Shown here one piece after another: positions 1-15,455 of a stretch of DNA of 64,000 nt. Numbering within the stretch: position 1 is the stretch's first letter; every line of letters starts with the position of its first letter. The notes under the pieces were generated by a model. That model was not told the DNA's origin and made no database searches. It was given only the letters and a program-made list of their open reading frames with translations. This DNA comes from Neocallimastix lanati (nom. inval.) (lineage: Eukaryota; Neocallimastigomycota; Neocallimastigomycetes; Neocallimastigales; Neocallimastigaceae), in NCBI GenBank assembly GCA_016946835.1, contig JACVTC010000012.1:1667501-1731500 (forward strand). Reading direction: 5' to 3'. Both the position numbers and the translations under genes were made by a program.

Positions 1-128
1 AATTAAAAAAAAAAAAAAAAATATGAATTTAGTTAAATAGAAATATAGATGTAAATTTAAATGTAAAAAAAAAAAATTTTTTTTAATTAATTATATATAT
101 ATTAATTAAATTATATAAAATAACTTAC

Positions 129-3100
129 ATTAACTAAAGGTGATGCAGCAGTAATGCCTGTTTTTATAGATGGGGATTCTTTACGATAAGCTATAGAATT
201 CATAGCTGCTGATGTAGTCGAAGTAAATTTAGTATTCATATATGGTGAACTCTTTGTACCCTTTAATGATTTTGATATATTAGAAATTTGAACATATGGT
301 GATCTCTGTGGATTAGGAGGAGGATTCATACCTTTAACAATTTTATCATTCGTTGGTGTTGGTGGTTGCGGTTGACCATTTACATATGTAATGGTTTGAG
401 GTTGTACTACGGTCATTGGATTCATACCTTGAATAGTTTGAACTTGTGTCTGTTGTTGAGATGGATTAGATATAAGTACTTGAGAAGGTTGAACTTGATA
501 GGATGGCGGTTGACCAGGTTGACCAGGTATCTGAACCATCCTAACAGCTTGAGGTTGTTGTTGTTGTGGCATTCCATTCACCGGTTGTTGAATAAAGGTT
601 GGATTTCTTGTTATTTGAATAATTTGACCATTAGGACCAATTTGTTGAACCACTTGAGCTTGTCCCGGTTGAAATTGAACTTGTTGGGGTTGTGATTGCA
701 CTTGAGCCATTTGCATTGGTTGAGCAACATTAGCTGGATAAGCGATATGTTGAATTTGTTGAGGTTGTTGAAGTTGTGACTGTTGTTGTGGTTGTTGTTG
801 TTGAATGGTAGACATTTGGATATTTTGAATTGGAATTGCTCTAGTTTGAGGATTTTGTATAACTTGTATCTGTTGTGGAATCATTTGAATTTGTTGGCCT
901 GGATGTTGTTGAATTATGACAGAATGTTGTTGACCTTGAACTTGAGCGCCTTGAGGTTGATTTAAAAGAACTTGTTGTCCTGGCACACGGAATGCTTGAA
1001 TTGTTTGGGGTTGTTGCTGAATAATAATTGGTTGAGATGGAGGTTGACCTGGTGTTTGTTGAACAACAATTCTTTGACCATTTACAGTTTGAACTGGTAT
1101 ACCTTGTATAGCAGTGGTAGTAAATGTACCATTCTTTTGTGGAGGTGAAATCATAGTCTGAACTGTTGCACCAGGTACATTAATATTACCCATCAATGGC
1201 TTTTGTTGAGCTTGTTGTGGTTGAACATTTATTTGTTGTTGTATCGTTTGTTGTTGAGATTGTTGAACTGGAGTAGAAATAACTTTTGTTATTTTATTTT
1301 GTTGCTGATTCATAGGGGAGAACAATGCTTGGTTAGGAACTTGACCTTGAACAGGAACGTTTGGATTAGCTTGTTTTATAGGTTGAGTTTGTTGTAAAGT
1401 AATATTACTTGGAGTACCATTAGCAACATAAACAGATGACTGTTGTGGTGGCGTTGGCATTGCTGTGATGGTGCCTTGACCTTGTCCTACAGTAGCAATA
1501 CCTTGACTTTGAGGTGTAGCTACTTGGGTTTGAACATTTTGTTGTGCATTGGCTTGTGTTCCTGAAGATTGTATGACTTGTTGAACTGGTATATGTTGAA
1601 CTACTGAATTCACTACTCTTTGTGCAGGTTGAGTAGGTGTTTGACTAGGAGCTCTATTAATTACAGTTCCTGAATTTCCATTAACACTTGAATTATTTGC
1701 AATTACAAATGTTCCTTGGGATGATTGTTGAAGTTGTTGTGGTTGTGGCTGTTGGAGTTGTGGTTGAGTTTGAGTTTGAGGCTGAGGTTGAGTTTGTGGT
1801 TGAGGTTGAGGTTGAGGTTGTGCCTTTCCATTTATAATATAGGGGGTACCAGGTTGTTTAACAATTTGTGTTTGTTGTTGTTGGACTTGACCTTGAACCT
1901 GTATTTGTCCAGAAATTTGAGTTGGTAATTGTCCAGTAAGTTGTCCTGGAGTTTGAACAGGTGTTTGAGTATGTTGGACTTGAACTTGTCCTGTAGCAGG
2001 TGCTGGAGAAGCTGCAGGTAAACCAACATTTTGTTGTTGAATAAAATTGGTTTGTTGTTGTGGAATTTGTTGTGGTATTTGTGGTGGTATTTGTTGAGGT
2101 ATTTGTTGAGGTATTTGTTGAGGTATTTGTTGAGGTATTTGTTGAGGTATTTGTTGTGGTATTTGTTGAGGTATCTGTTGAGGTATTTGTTGAGGAATTT
2201 GTTGAGGCTGTGGTTGACCATTAGCAACAACAATACGTTGCTGACCGTTTTGAATGATAGTTTGAGGTTGTTGAATCACCACTGAATTTGGTATAGGACC
2301 TTGTAATACTTGTCCTTGAACCATTGGAACAGCAGTACGAGTTTGGGTTGCCATCATTGGTGAATATTGAACATTTTGAGATGGGTTTGGAGGTTGTGTC
2401 ATAGAAACATTCATAGTTTGTACAGGAGTTGGAGGATGAGAAATCATTTGAACTTGTACAGGAGAAGCCATTGGAACTTGTGAAGTAGCATATAGTCCTT
2501 GACTCATGGTTCTTTGTATTGGAGTAGATCCATTTCTAGCTTGTGTTACGGTAACTGCCGAACCAATAGAATTACTTGTTGTCACCGATGAAAGGACATT
2601 ACCTTGTACAGATGAAGAAGTACTAGTTGGTTTATTAATAGTAGTTTTTGGCGTTACAGTGACAGCAGTACTAGAAACTGAAGTTGAAGTTGAGCCAATA
2701 GTTGTTTTTGATTTCATTACTGGTATTGATGACGAATGATTATTATCAATTACTATGGGTACAGAATTAGAAAGAGTAGCTGGAACAGTTGTAGAAGAAG
2801 CACTTGATTGATTAATTATTCCAGTTTTAGTATATGGAGAAATAAGATTGAAATTATGTAAACCATTTTCTATATTACGAATTGAAGAACTAAGTGGTGT
2901 TGATTTTGTATCGCTTTTAGACTTATTAGGAATTAACGTAGTATTAACTTTTAATTCTCCAGTAGTTGTTGCCGATTTTATTGAATTATTATTACTTAAG
3001 TCATCCGTAGATGAAACTGAATTAGAAGTGGTAGTAGTGGTAGCAACGGTAGCAACAGCAGCTGAGGAACTTGGTTGAGTACTAACCAAAGAAGCATTTG

Positions 3101-3911
3101 ATGGTATATAATTAATAGTAGACGTATGCGTAGATGTTGGATTAACAATTGTAGCAGTAGTAGTACTACTTGATGGTATTGATTTATTTAAATTTGCATG
3201 TGTCGCATTAGTTGTACTTGTAGTTTTGGTTATAGTTGTTGCTGCAGCATCAACTGAGGCTGGTGTTGTAGTTGTAACTGTACCAGTAGTGATAGCATTA
3301 GTAGTAGCGTTTGAATCCATAAGAATATCATTTTCAAAAAATTGGGAAATATCGGTCATTAAATTATTTGTATCAGTACTAAAATCTAAATGTTCAGTTT
3401 TTCCAGCATCATTAACAGAAGTAGTAGTAGTAATTGAATTCGTGGAAATTTGATTATCAGTCGGATGAGTTGAGTTGGTATCCTGAGTAGTGATAAAATT
3501 ATTTGGGTTTGAACCTAAAGATTCTTCTATATTCATATTAATATCGGTTAAACCACCAAAATTGAGAGAGTTCTGTAAAAATGGATCAAAGGAACCAGAA
3601 TTTAAATTAGATAAGGTTGGATCAGCACCATTAGAACCTAATGGTATATAATTTTGAACATTCATATTGAAAAGAGAATTATCGTTGGAAAAAGAATTTG
3701 AATTAGAATTAAAAATATTCATAGGTAACATATTTATATCACCAAATACAGTATTATTAAATGCTTGAGGAGAAAGAATTTGATTTTTCTTATCTCTTAC
3801 ATTACCAACATTACTTATATTCGCACCTTTTGAATTGCCGTTTGAATCTTTAATTATATTTAGTGGGCTACTCATAGGGGTTATTGATTCAACTGAAACT
3901 GTTTTTGTCAT
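129..3911 (-). CDS. Gln/Ser/Thr-rich low-complexity protein, 5' exon (partial)
   Basis: I do not recognise a family. The first exon starts at ATG 3911 and encodes 1261 residues. Residues 1-150 are Asn/Ser-rich, 160-460 Ser/Thr/Val-rich, and the rest is strongly Gln/Pro-rich with an IPQQ tetrapeptide array. No folded domain or zinc/homeo/bZIP motif is visible. The frame runs on to a stop at 111, but a consensus donor GTAAGT lies at 128-123 directly after an Asn codon, and bases 1-122 contain no CT (no AG on this strand). The exon therefore probably ends at 129 and the acceptor lies outside the window. Composition resembles transcriptional coactivators or activation domains, which is only an inference. 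A DNA-binding or other domain could lie in the missing 3' part. Confidence 0.75.
2058..2215 (-). repeat. 12-bp coding minisatellite (IPQQ repeats)
   Basis: About a dozen head-to-tail copies of a 12-bp unit (TGTTGAGGTATT on the plus strand) encode consecutive Ile-Pro-Gln-Gln. Copies differ mainly at synonymous positions (GAG/TGG, ATT/ATC), with one Pro-for-Gln change. Confidence 0.85.
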
Positions 3912-6085
3912 TTAATTATTTTTTTTTCTTCTTCTCCTTTTTTTTTTTTTTTATTTTTATATATATAAATTCAAATATAAATTAATTTTTGTATAATATA
4001 TATATTATAATATTTGAACGATTAAAATATTTTTTTTTTAATTGAAATATTATTAATTATTATCTATTATTTATTATAATTGAATATATGTTTAATAAAA
4101 ATAACAAATATTCATTTAAGTATTGAAAATTATTTATATTTATATTATGTACAATATTTCTTAATATTTATATTGATAGTAATTTTTTTTTAAAAAAAAA
4201 TAATTTACTATAAAAAAAAGGGGGTAACAAAATTGTTAAAAAAAAATAATAATAATAATTTAAATTTCAAAAAGAAAAAATATATATGTGTATTTACTTC
4301 TATATAATATTATTTAATGAAAGGATTTTAAATATATGAAATTATTTAATATATAAAATATAATATCATATATTTTGAAATATATTAAATTAATATTTTT
4401 TTATAATTCAATATAAAAAATACATTTATCTATTTCTGTATTATTTTTTTTTTTAAAAAAAAAAAGGATTAACTTTCTCTAAAGTCTAGATTTTATACTT
4501 TAAAAATATCTTATATTTGATTAAAACAAAAAAGGTTCAAACGTGTATTTTATTTTTTTAGTTTAATATATTTTTGTTTTAAGTATTATACGAATATTTT
4601 ATATTTCAAAGTTAATTGTTTTCTTGAGAATGATTATTTTTCCTTCTTGATAGAATTGTTTTTTGATTTTTATGTATTTTCAATGATATTTATGTCGCTA
4701 TATTATACAATATAAATACTATAACTAGTATATTATAATATATATATTTTTTAAGAAAAAAAAAAAAAAAAGAATAATATATGTTTGATTAAAATAACAG
4801 AAAGAAAGAATATACTATAAATTTATTATTATTTATATTATTATTATTTATATTTACTTATTCAATAATGGAAATTAACTTTGAATGTAAAATATTTTGA
4901 TTGACTATAAACAAATAATTAAGTAATTTTTTTTCTTTTTTTTTTTTATAATTATCTTTTAGTCGAAAATTATAAAAATAAATAGTTCACTATTTATATG
5001 TTCTTTTTTTTTTATTATTATTTTTTTTTTTTTTACAATACAAGGATATTAAATATAAACAATTTTCTCTTTTATACAATAATATGAAATGTAATAAATA
5101 AAATTAAATAATATATATATAATTTAAATATGAAAAAAAGAGAAAATGATTAAATTTTAATAAAATAATTGAAAAGAAAAATAAGAAGAAGAAAAAAAAA
5201 AAAAAAAAAAAAAAGGAATAAAAAGAAAAAAAAATAAAAAAAATATTTTCAAAAATAAAAAAAAAATAGCAATAATAATAAAAAGAAAATAAAAAAAATA
5301 ATAGGCAGAAAAATATTTTTAAAAAATGAAAAATTATGATTGTTAAAAATTAAAATTATTATTGTTATTATATTTAATTATTAGTTTGTATTATTTATTT
5401 TTTAATTATTTTATTAATTATTAATTATATAAAAATTATGAAATAAATAAATAATAATACACTTTACACTTTAATAAATAATCTTAATAAATAACAATAT
5501 ATTAATTGAATTGAACAATAATAAAATTATAAATTATAAACTTTTAATAATATATCATATAATAATAACTATTAAATATTTGGATTAAATAATATATTAT
5601 TTTATATTAATATTAAATCACTAATATATTATTAAGTCAATGATTCTAAACTTATTTAATATTATTAATTTATATTTAATTACAATTGACTATAGTATGT
5701 ATTGATATTTTTAATATAAATTATATATTACAATATATTTAATAATTATAATATGGTAAACCATAGTAATATACATTTAAAAAAAATAAAGTTAATAGTA
5801 TTGCTGTATAATAAATATATTGAATAAAATTATTTAATGTTTCTTCTTATTTATATTATTATATATTCCATGTATATTGTATAACATATTATTTAATATT
5901 TAGCTATTAATGCTAATAAATTAGATTAATTAATTAATATATATTTTTAATATTTTGTAAAATAAAAAATATATCAAATAAATTTTATTTTATTTAAATT
6001 GTTTTTTTTTTTTTTTTATAGGAATCAAAGATTATATAATTAAATCTTAATAGATAGAATTTATTGTAAGTCTGAATAAAACTAT

Positions 6086-6157
6086 TTAATACTTAAAGGT
6101 TAATGTTATAATAATATTAAACATAGCTTTATTCAAGCATTAACCTTTAAGTATTAA
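6086..6157. repeat. Foldback with perfect 20-nt arms
   Basis: TTAATACTTAAAGGTTAATG at 6086-6105 is the exact reverse complement of 6138-6157, with a 32-nt loop. Weaker pairing outside the perfect arms (GAATAAA/TTTATTC) suggests a larger imperfect foldback. It may be a tiny MITE-like relic or a strong hairpin. Confidence 0.8.
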
Positions 6158-6786
6158 TAACTATGAATAATAAAAATTATAATACTAAATAAATAATAAA
6201 ATTAAAAAGAAAAAATGAAAATAAAATAAAAAAAAATAATAAAAAGTATTATAAAACTAAATAATTATAATTTAAATAGTATATAAAAAAAAATATTGAA
6301 ATTAAATAAAATTTAATGATATAATAAAATAAATTATATTATATTAATTAACCATAAAATTTTGAAAACAGTTTATAAAAAAAAAAAATTAATTATTAAA
6401 TAGAATAAAATTTATATGTCAGGTTCTTTTTTTATATTTTAAATATTTTTTAATTATTTTTAAATTATAAGAAAAATAGAAAATATTACTTTGAAAATGT
6501 GAATTCTTAAAATAATTCAGTATCAACATTTTCAAATAATTATTTTAAACTTTTTTTTCTTTTTCTACCATTTCTAATTACTAATATTACATTCTACTAA
6601 ATAATTATTTTATAATTATTATTAATAGGTTTTTATTAAAAAAAACAAAAATATATTTTCCTTTTTTCAATAGTAATATTAATAAGCATAATAATAATTT
6701 AAATAAAATAAGCATAAAAAAAAAAAAAATGAAGAAGCTAATAATAAAAAAAAAATATCAATTGGAAAATAGAAAATATTAACTTT

Positions 6787-6895
6787 AAATTTTTAGCAAC
6801 TTCGAAAAAAAAAATAATTATCTTTCGGCAGAATACAAAAAAGAAATTTTTAGCAACTTCGAAAAAGAATAATTATCTTTCGGCAGAATATAGAA
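6787..6895. repeat. 57-bp tandem duplication
   Basis: Two adjacent copies share the landmarks TTTTTAGCAACTTCGAAAAA and ATCTTTCGGCAGAATA. Units begin at 6787 and 6844 and differ by small A-run indels. Confidence 0.85.
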
Positions 6896-7800
6896 AAGAT
6901 TTTTTTAAACTTTTATTACATTTTTATAATAAAAACTAAATTGGAAAGATTAATTTTTACTTACTACTGAAACCATAAAATAAAGCTATATTTCATATGC
7001 ATTAATAAGTATTCTAAGTTCATATAGATATTAAAACCAAACAAGCATCCGTACACTATTTAACAATTATATATTAATGTGTATAAATTTATAATTATAC
7101 ATTAAGAGATACAAGCGATACATATACAATAATAATCGACAACAAAAACGTTTTATAACTTTATCATTATTTCATAAATAATAAATTAATGGATGATTAA
7201 TAATTTTTACTTATAAATGAAGAAGAATATACAACTAGATAAATATTAAATTAAATTTGATATTATGAAGTAATATATGAAAATTCTTATTTAATAAACT
7301 TCATTAATAATTCAAATAAAAATTATAGTAAATAATAATAATTTAATAAAATATAAAGTTTTTCAAATCAAATCTAATTTTATTTTCCATGTCAACCTAT
7401 TGGAATATATGGATTTCATATATTATACCATTATATAAAATTTATTAATTATATCCTTTGCATAAATCGCAATAATAAATAGACCTATTCCAAATTTACT
7501 TTGTAATATATTTATAAATATATTATATTACATTTATTAATATAAAATAAAAAAAAAAAAAAAGAAATTTGTTCTTGATTTAATTTAAAATAAAAAAAGT
7601 TTTAAGTCATTGGTAAATTTTAAAAATTAAAATTAAATTAGTGTAAATAAAGATTTAATCAATAATATTATAATATTACTAATAATAATAATAAGTAATA
7701 ATAATCATAATAAATATATATAATTAATATTAATAAGTAATAATAATCATAATAATCATAATAATAATAATAATATAAAAATATATAAAAATATATATAA

Positions 7801-7832
<32 letters not shown>

Positions 7833-8689
7833 TGAACAGCTTCAACAACAAATAATGTCAAGCAATTAATATGAAATAAAATTTTAATAAATGCTATTAG
7901 AAATTTTATTTCCATAAAAAGAAAAAAAAAATAGGAGATATTTTTTTATTATTATATATTTTTTATAATTTTGTTATTTATTTATTTTTTTTCTCCTTAC
8001 ATGTAGGAAAATAAATCACTGAATGGAAAGAATTATAATATGTAGCAATTTTAAAAATTTTTATAAAAAAACTACAATTATACACCATTACCAATAATGA
8101 ATTTTTATATCATAAATGTGACGTATTTTATAATATCTTAATATTACAAATTTAGTTAGAATTCTACGCTATCTTAAAATTTTGTATAATTTGAGTTAAA
8201 TATATAAATAATAAAATATTTTCTTGTTAATATTGAAGAATTAATTCATTCTAAGCAATGATTTGAATATATGACAATTTATTTCAAAGCAAAACAAAAA
8301 AATTCTGAATTATGTTATACGTATGCCACAACAAATTATTTAATGAAGTCTTTCAAATATTCATTTTTCTTTATAAAATATTTTTAACATCTTTTTTTTT
8401 TTTTTTTTAATAATTCTCATAATTAAACTATTTGTACAAAAGTTAAAACTTACTTTATAATATGTGACAAAAAATATTTTAAATCAATAAATTATATATT
8501 AAATATTTATGAAGTTTTATTAAAATATACTATTATACTATTGTATTAATATATATTAATATATTAATAAGCTAATATATTAAAAAAAATTATACAAATA
8601 GTATATAAAAATAGTAAAAGATTTATTTATACATTTATTTATCTATTTGTTTATTGTTATTTATAATATTATTTATTTATTATTTATAT

Positions 8690-9170
8690 ATTTATTTTAG
8701 ATTTATTATTTTTTTTATTCAATTATTTATTATTTATTATTTATTATTTATTATTCAATTATTTATTATTTATTATTTATTATTTATTATTCAATTATTT
8801 ATTATTTATTATTTATTATTTATTATTCAATTATTTATTTTTATTATTTATTATTATTTATTATTTATTATTTATTATTTATTATTCTTTATATTTAATT
8901 ATTTATTATTTATTATTCTTTATATTTAATTATTTACTATTTTTTATTATTTATTATTTATTATTTATTATTCTTTATATTTAATTATTTATTATTTATT
9001 AATAAATACTCTTTTTATTATTTATTATTTATTATTTATTATTATTTATTTATTATTATTTATTATTTATTATTATTTATTATTTATTATTTATTATTTA
9101 TTATTTATTATTTATTATTTATTATTATTTATTATTTATTATTTATTATTATTTATTATATTTATTATCT
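8690..9170. repeat. (ATTATTT)n heptamer array
   Basis: This is a long array of the heptamer ATTATTT. In its first ~130 bp it shows a higher-order unit in which TTCAATT interrupts every few heptamers. The same heptamer, in either orientation, forms arrays near 34.1, 34.5-35.0 and 57.1 kb. Confidence 0.85.
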
Positions 9171-12025
9171 ATTATTCATGATTATTTATTTTTTTCTTAT
9201 TTATTGATTTACTTTTATAAAAACAAAATGCTATTAAGAAGACAATAAAACATAGTTCAATAATATACATTTTTAAAATATATTTCTACTTTTTTTTTTT
9301 TATACAACTAATCATATGTTATTACTACTAATATAAATGACTGGAGTGCTAATTTAAATTTGTTTTAAAATTTAAAAAAATATATTTATTTATAAATAGT
9401 AGACGACTACCATGATATTATTCAAACTTTAAATAATAATAAATATTAAAATTAATAATTTTAAATATTCCATTCAATATATTTATATTAATTCTAATAA
9501 AAATATAATTTATACAATATATTTCATGATTAAATAATTAATCTATGTTAATATAGTATATATTAACAATAGATCAAATAAAATATGTATATATATGTAA
9601 AAATATATAAAAAAAATAATCTCCTATTGATTAAATGGATTTATCATTTAACTAATTAAATATTAATTTATTTTTATTTGTTTTGTAAAAGATATTATTC
9701 CCATGAGCATCATGTGATAATATTAATTCGTTATTTTTATGTAACTTAATTAACACAATTAATTGTTTATTATATAAGGTTCTTTAGATAAAAAGTAAAA
9801 AAAAAAAAAAATGGTGGATTTATTATTATTGACTAGGATTTTTCAACATTTAAAAAGTTTTAGCTAAAATATCAATTTTATACTATATATTTAAAATAAA
9901 AGAATATCAAAATGAAAATAATATCTTATTATATAATTAAATAGAAAATATATGAATATATAAATATTTTTAACTTTCTTTAGGCTTAGAAATAAAGTTC
10001 TTTTTAAAATAATAATAAAAAATGTCCTCCTTTTATTACAAAAAGGGACTAATATTATTCCATATAATTCATATTAGATAATATATTTTAATTCAAATAT
10101 AATAAATAATAAAAAAAAAATTCCATATAATTTCCATCATCAGAACAATTATAAAAATATATACAGTGCTACATATGACAATATAACTTCATATATTATA
10201 TTTCAGTTGATTTATTTTAATGACAATAATAAGACAATAAACAGGAATACTAATAGTAAAATAAAAAGAAAACTTAATACTTTATGCTTTATATTCATTA
10301 TTAGTATTTATATGATGAATATTTCAATTTAAATATAAGTTCATATATTTTATTTAGTATAAAAAAAAATTTTTAGAAATAATTAATTTGAAATTTTAAT
10401 TTAATAAAAATAATTAACATCAGCAAATATAATAATAATAATAATTATTATAATAACAATAAAAAATAATAATAATTAATTATTGATGGTATTACTAATA
10501 ATAGTAGTTGATTAATAACATAAAATATTAAATATATATATATATTTTTTTATTTTGATTGTTTTTTAATAATGACATATATAGAAATTTTATTTAATTA
10601 TTTTTTTTTTTTTTACTTTAATTAAATTCTAAATAAATATATACTAAATTTATCAAATAAATAATATTAATAAATAAATAAATAAACTAATAAATACAAA
10701 ATACATTGAAATAATATTAATAAACAAATAAATGCTTAATTTATTAATTAATTAAAATAATAAATAATAAATAAATAATTAAATATATATATATATTACT
10801 ATATATATAGTAATCATTGAATAAAATAATAATAAAATTTGTGGATAATAAAACATTTTTGATTTAAAATGTTAATTATTCGTAAGTAATTTCTATTTAT
10901 GTGGTTATATTATGTATTACAGTTAACAATTATATATATTTCCTTTTTTTCTTTTTATTTCCTTTTTTTTTTCAATACTTTCATATATATGTATGTTAGT
11001 AGAATAGATATACTTTTAAGATTTTAATATAAAATAGAATTATCTATAAACATAAATGGTTAATTTATTACAATAATTTGGATATTTTTTATTTAAAAAG
11101 AAGAATGAAATAAAATAAAGATAAATATTATATTTTTAATTTGAATAGTAAATATGAATATGAATGATGCCTTTTTTTTTTTTTATAATCCTTTTAATAT
11201 ATATATAAATTTATTAATTCTATTTTATGTTATTATAATAGATAAAACTCATAATTAATGTAATAATATATATAATATATATTATTATAATTTAATTCAT
11301 TCTAAAAAATAATGTTGTAGTCAGTATTTTTATAATTCTTTTGACTTAACATAATTATCATATTATAGTCTATAATAAATTAAATTTATTAAAAGATATA
11401 TTAATATAATTAATTTCATCCATATTAATAAAGTTCCAACTTTAAATTTCTATTCATTGATACTATTATGACTTTTTAGTTTAACCATATAAAGAAATAT
11501 AATAAGCCAAAAATTAATATATTTTATGGTGTTTATCGTGAAATTTCATTTTTTATATAAACGGCAATAATATGTTTTTTATGTATTTACTTATTTATTT
11601 TTTAATTGATTTTTATATATTTTGACAATTAATTAATTTAAATATTATAATGATAAAAGTAATATATTGCAGTATATTAAAAATATGGTAATTACATATA
11701 AAAATTTAATTAATTTAAAATAATATTAAAAAATAACTTTATTTTACTGTTATTATTATTAGTTATAAGAAGAGGTATAAAAAAAAAAAAGGAGTACAAA
11801 TGAACAGTAAAATTATGGATATATAAAAAAAAAATATTATATTTTTACAAATACATATATATTATTTATAATGATAATGAAATTTTATATGATCCATAGA
11901 ATTTCTTTAATAGTTTTTAAAATATATATATATATATATTTACTTCTAAATAATTGTTTTATTTTTAAATTATCTCTTATAACAAGATCTATTATGAATT
12001 TAAAGTACTAAATATTTAATTCTAT

Positions 12026-12056
<31 letters not shown>

Positions 12057-12347
12057 TTAATATTTTAATTTTTTTATTAATTATGATTACTTTATATATA
12101 TATATATATTATTTTTCATCAATTACAACAACAAAAAAAAAAAAAATAATGATTGAATAACTATTGTTGGTATATTTCAATAATGTAAAAAGTATAAAAT
12201 ATAATCTTAATTATAATTCCAATAAAATATAGCAAAATTTCTAATAACATAACGAGAATGATTCCTTTAATTGTTGATAAACATGTTTATTTTTTATTAA
12301 ATTTTTTTTATTAATTTTTTAATTATACTATTAATAGAAAGTATTTA

Positions 12348-12378
<31 letters not shown>

Positions 12379-12456
12379 TATTAAATAAAAAAAAAATATT
12401 AAAGAAATTATATGAATTATAAAAATTTTATTTGAAATAAATTTTTTATACTTTGT

Positions 12457-12504
<48 letters not shown>

Positions 12505-14616
12505 ATTGCTTTTTTATTTTAATGATCAGAATTACTGATTCTTTATTTAAATTAATTTCATTAATTTCTATATTTAATTATTGTAAAATTATTGTTTCAA
12601 TCAATAACTAAAGAATAAATAATTATATGCTTCCTTTTTTGTTTACAGAAAATATTAAATAAATAAATAGTAATAAATAATAATAATAATATAAAATAAT
12701 TAAATAGTATAAATAATAAATGATAAACATTACTAATTATTAATAATAATTAATAATTAGAGAAAAGCAATAATAATTAAAAATAATAATATAAAGTATT
12801 ATCATCATAATCTCAATTTCATTAATACTATCATAAAACTATTTACAATTATATTTATAATAGTGATAATATTATAAGAGTGATAATAATGTTTTAATGA
12901 TAATAATAATATCAATAATAATTAATTATTCATCAGATATAGTGTTTACCTCTTATTTATATATTAATTTAAATATTTATATGTAATAATTATTTTACTA
13001 TTATATAGTTTATATTAAAGGAAATTAATTTAGAAAAAAATTTAAATTAATATTTTATGTTTCAAAACCTTAAAATTCTCTACAGAATCAATTCTATATA
13101 TATATATTTATAATATTTTTTTTATATAAAAAAAAAATGATTAAGAACATACACAAAAAAAGAAAAGTAAACTATAATACATTATATATGTTATATGTTA
13201 TATATTATAACTTTTTTTTTTTATAAAGTAAACTGATAATATATTATTATATAAATACTATTTATATTTATTTATTGATTACATATATAAAAGAATATTA
13301 ATTTATATGAAACAAATCTTTATTTTACACTATAAATACACACTTATTAAAAATGATAAAATAAATTTATTTTTTTTTTGAATGGACCGCTTTTTTTATC
13401 ATTTCATTTTATAACAAAATTTAATAATACTTTGAGAATACTAAATATTTTTTTTTTGACAAACATTCTTCTTTTTCTCTTAATTATATATTAATGCCTC
13501 TTATAAATAAATTAATATTTAGTATTATATACAATTACTATTGTTAAGAATTATTTAAAAATTATTCTTAACATATTATATAATTAAAATAGTAATAATA
13601 AAAATTAATTTTTAATAATAATTATAATGAAAAAATTACATTATGGCTTAGTAATATATAAGACGTTATTAAAAATGTTCAAGATACAATATAGTTAAAT
13701 AACAAAATTCTATATTAGCAACTTCTGAACAGCAAATGTGTTACATTTAGGAAAGTTATATTTCTCAATGTGGCTTTTTTATTATTGTAATTTAACGCCA
13801 TAAAATTTTTAATATAAATACAATTATATAAATATTTAAATATGTTATTATTTTAAATATTTTTAAAAAATAAAAATACTTCATCACTTTATTTAACTAA
13901 AAAAGACAGAATAATTTATATTTATTTATACATTTTAAATTATAATAATAACTAATAAATAATTAAATTATAAATAATTGTATATAATTATATAAATATT
14001 TTATTTTTTAATAACATTTTATAATAAAAAAAAAATTGAATAATTAATCCTAATTTATTAAGAATAAAAAATTTTAATATATGATACTTTTTATATATTA
14101 AAAAATAAAAAATAAAATATTTTCTTAAAGTAACTTTATAAATAAAGTGAATAATTAATACTAATTTATTCGGAATAAATAATTAATCGATATAAATACT
14201 AAATATATATATTTTTTTAAATATTAAAAAATAAGAATTTTTTTATAAAATACTTTTTATTAAAGAAAAAAAAAATAAAAATTAATAATTAAAATATATT
14301 CATAATAAATGATAATTAACTTAGTATTAATAATAAATTATATAAAAAAAAATTAAATCATGTATAAATAAGTGAAACTAATCGAGGAAAAGAACAATTT
14401 ATTATTAACAATAAATTTAATTTTTCATCTAATAAAAAAGATAATTATATAGATGTACTAAATATCAAACTTTAAATTAAATGTTAAATCTTTCATTATA
14501 TTAAACGATAAAAAGGAAATTATATATATATTTAAATATCTTATTTTTAAAAAATATTTTACTTATATATATAATTTAAAGATTGATAAACCTTTTTTTT
14601 TATTTAGTAATAAAAA

Positions 14617-14658
<42 letters not shown>

Positions 14659-15190
14659 TAGAATAAGTATAAAAAAAAGAATAATATCAATAAAAAAAAA
14701 ACTTTAACCCTTGCTTAACATTATTTATTAAAATTTTTTATTTATTAATTTTATTTATTAAATTTTGAAACGCCATATTTTTCACCTCAAAATGACTAAA
14801 AAAAAAAATAAACTATTATTGGTTTAAAGTAATAAAAAAAGTGGAAATATTAATATTTTTATAAATATTCAAGCCACTTTTAATATAATATCATAAAATT
14901 ATATATTAGTATATTTTATAATGTATATAATATCTTAACTTTTATTCACATAAATCTCAATATTTAATATGCTTCAATCGAATTTTTTAGTCATATAGAT
15001 TTTTTATTATTTATTAATATATAAGATAGGAAATAATAATTTAGAAATACTATCCATATATTTAATCTGGTTATTCATGTTAAAAGAAAAAAAAAAATAA
15101 TAAAAGTTACTTTTGATACTTTTGATATATATATATATATTTAAGATTTAATAAAAATAACCAATTTGAGGTTAAAATTATATTCATTGA

Positions 15191-15230
<40 letters not shown>

Positions 15231-15401
15231 TATAATTTTATTAATTATTCTATCAAGTAGTTAATATAAATTGAAATTTTTTTTTTTTTTTTTTCTTTTT
15301 TTTGGTTCCGTTTATATATAAAGATATTTCGTAACTTGGATAAATAGTATGGTTCATCTGTAGATAAATTTTATTTTAATCAATATCTTGAAAAATGTAT
15401 C

Positions 15402-15455
<54 letters not shown>

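Noticed and set aside
366-3453. Leu/Arg- and Val-rich open frames on the plus strand
   Set aside because: They are antisense shadows of the Gln- and Thr-rich codons of the minus-strand gene.
4530-4545. GGTTCAAAC as a tRNA T-loop (also 58663-58671)
   Set aside because: No acceptor, D or anticodon stems can be drawn around either site.
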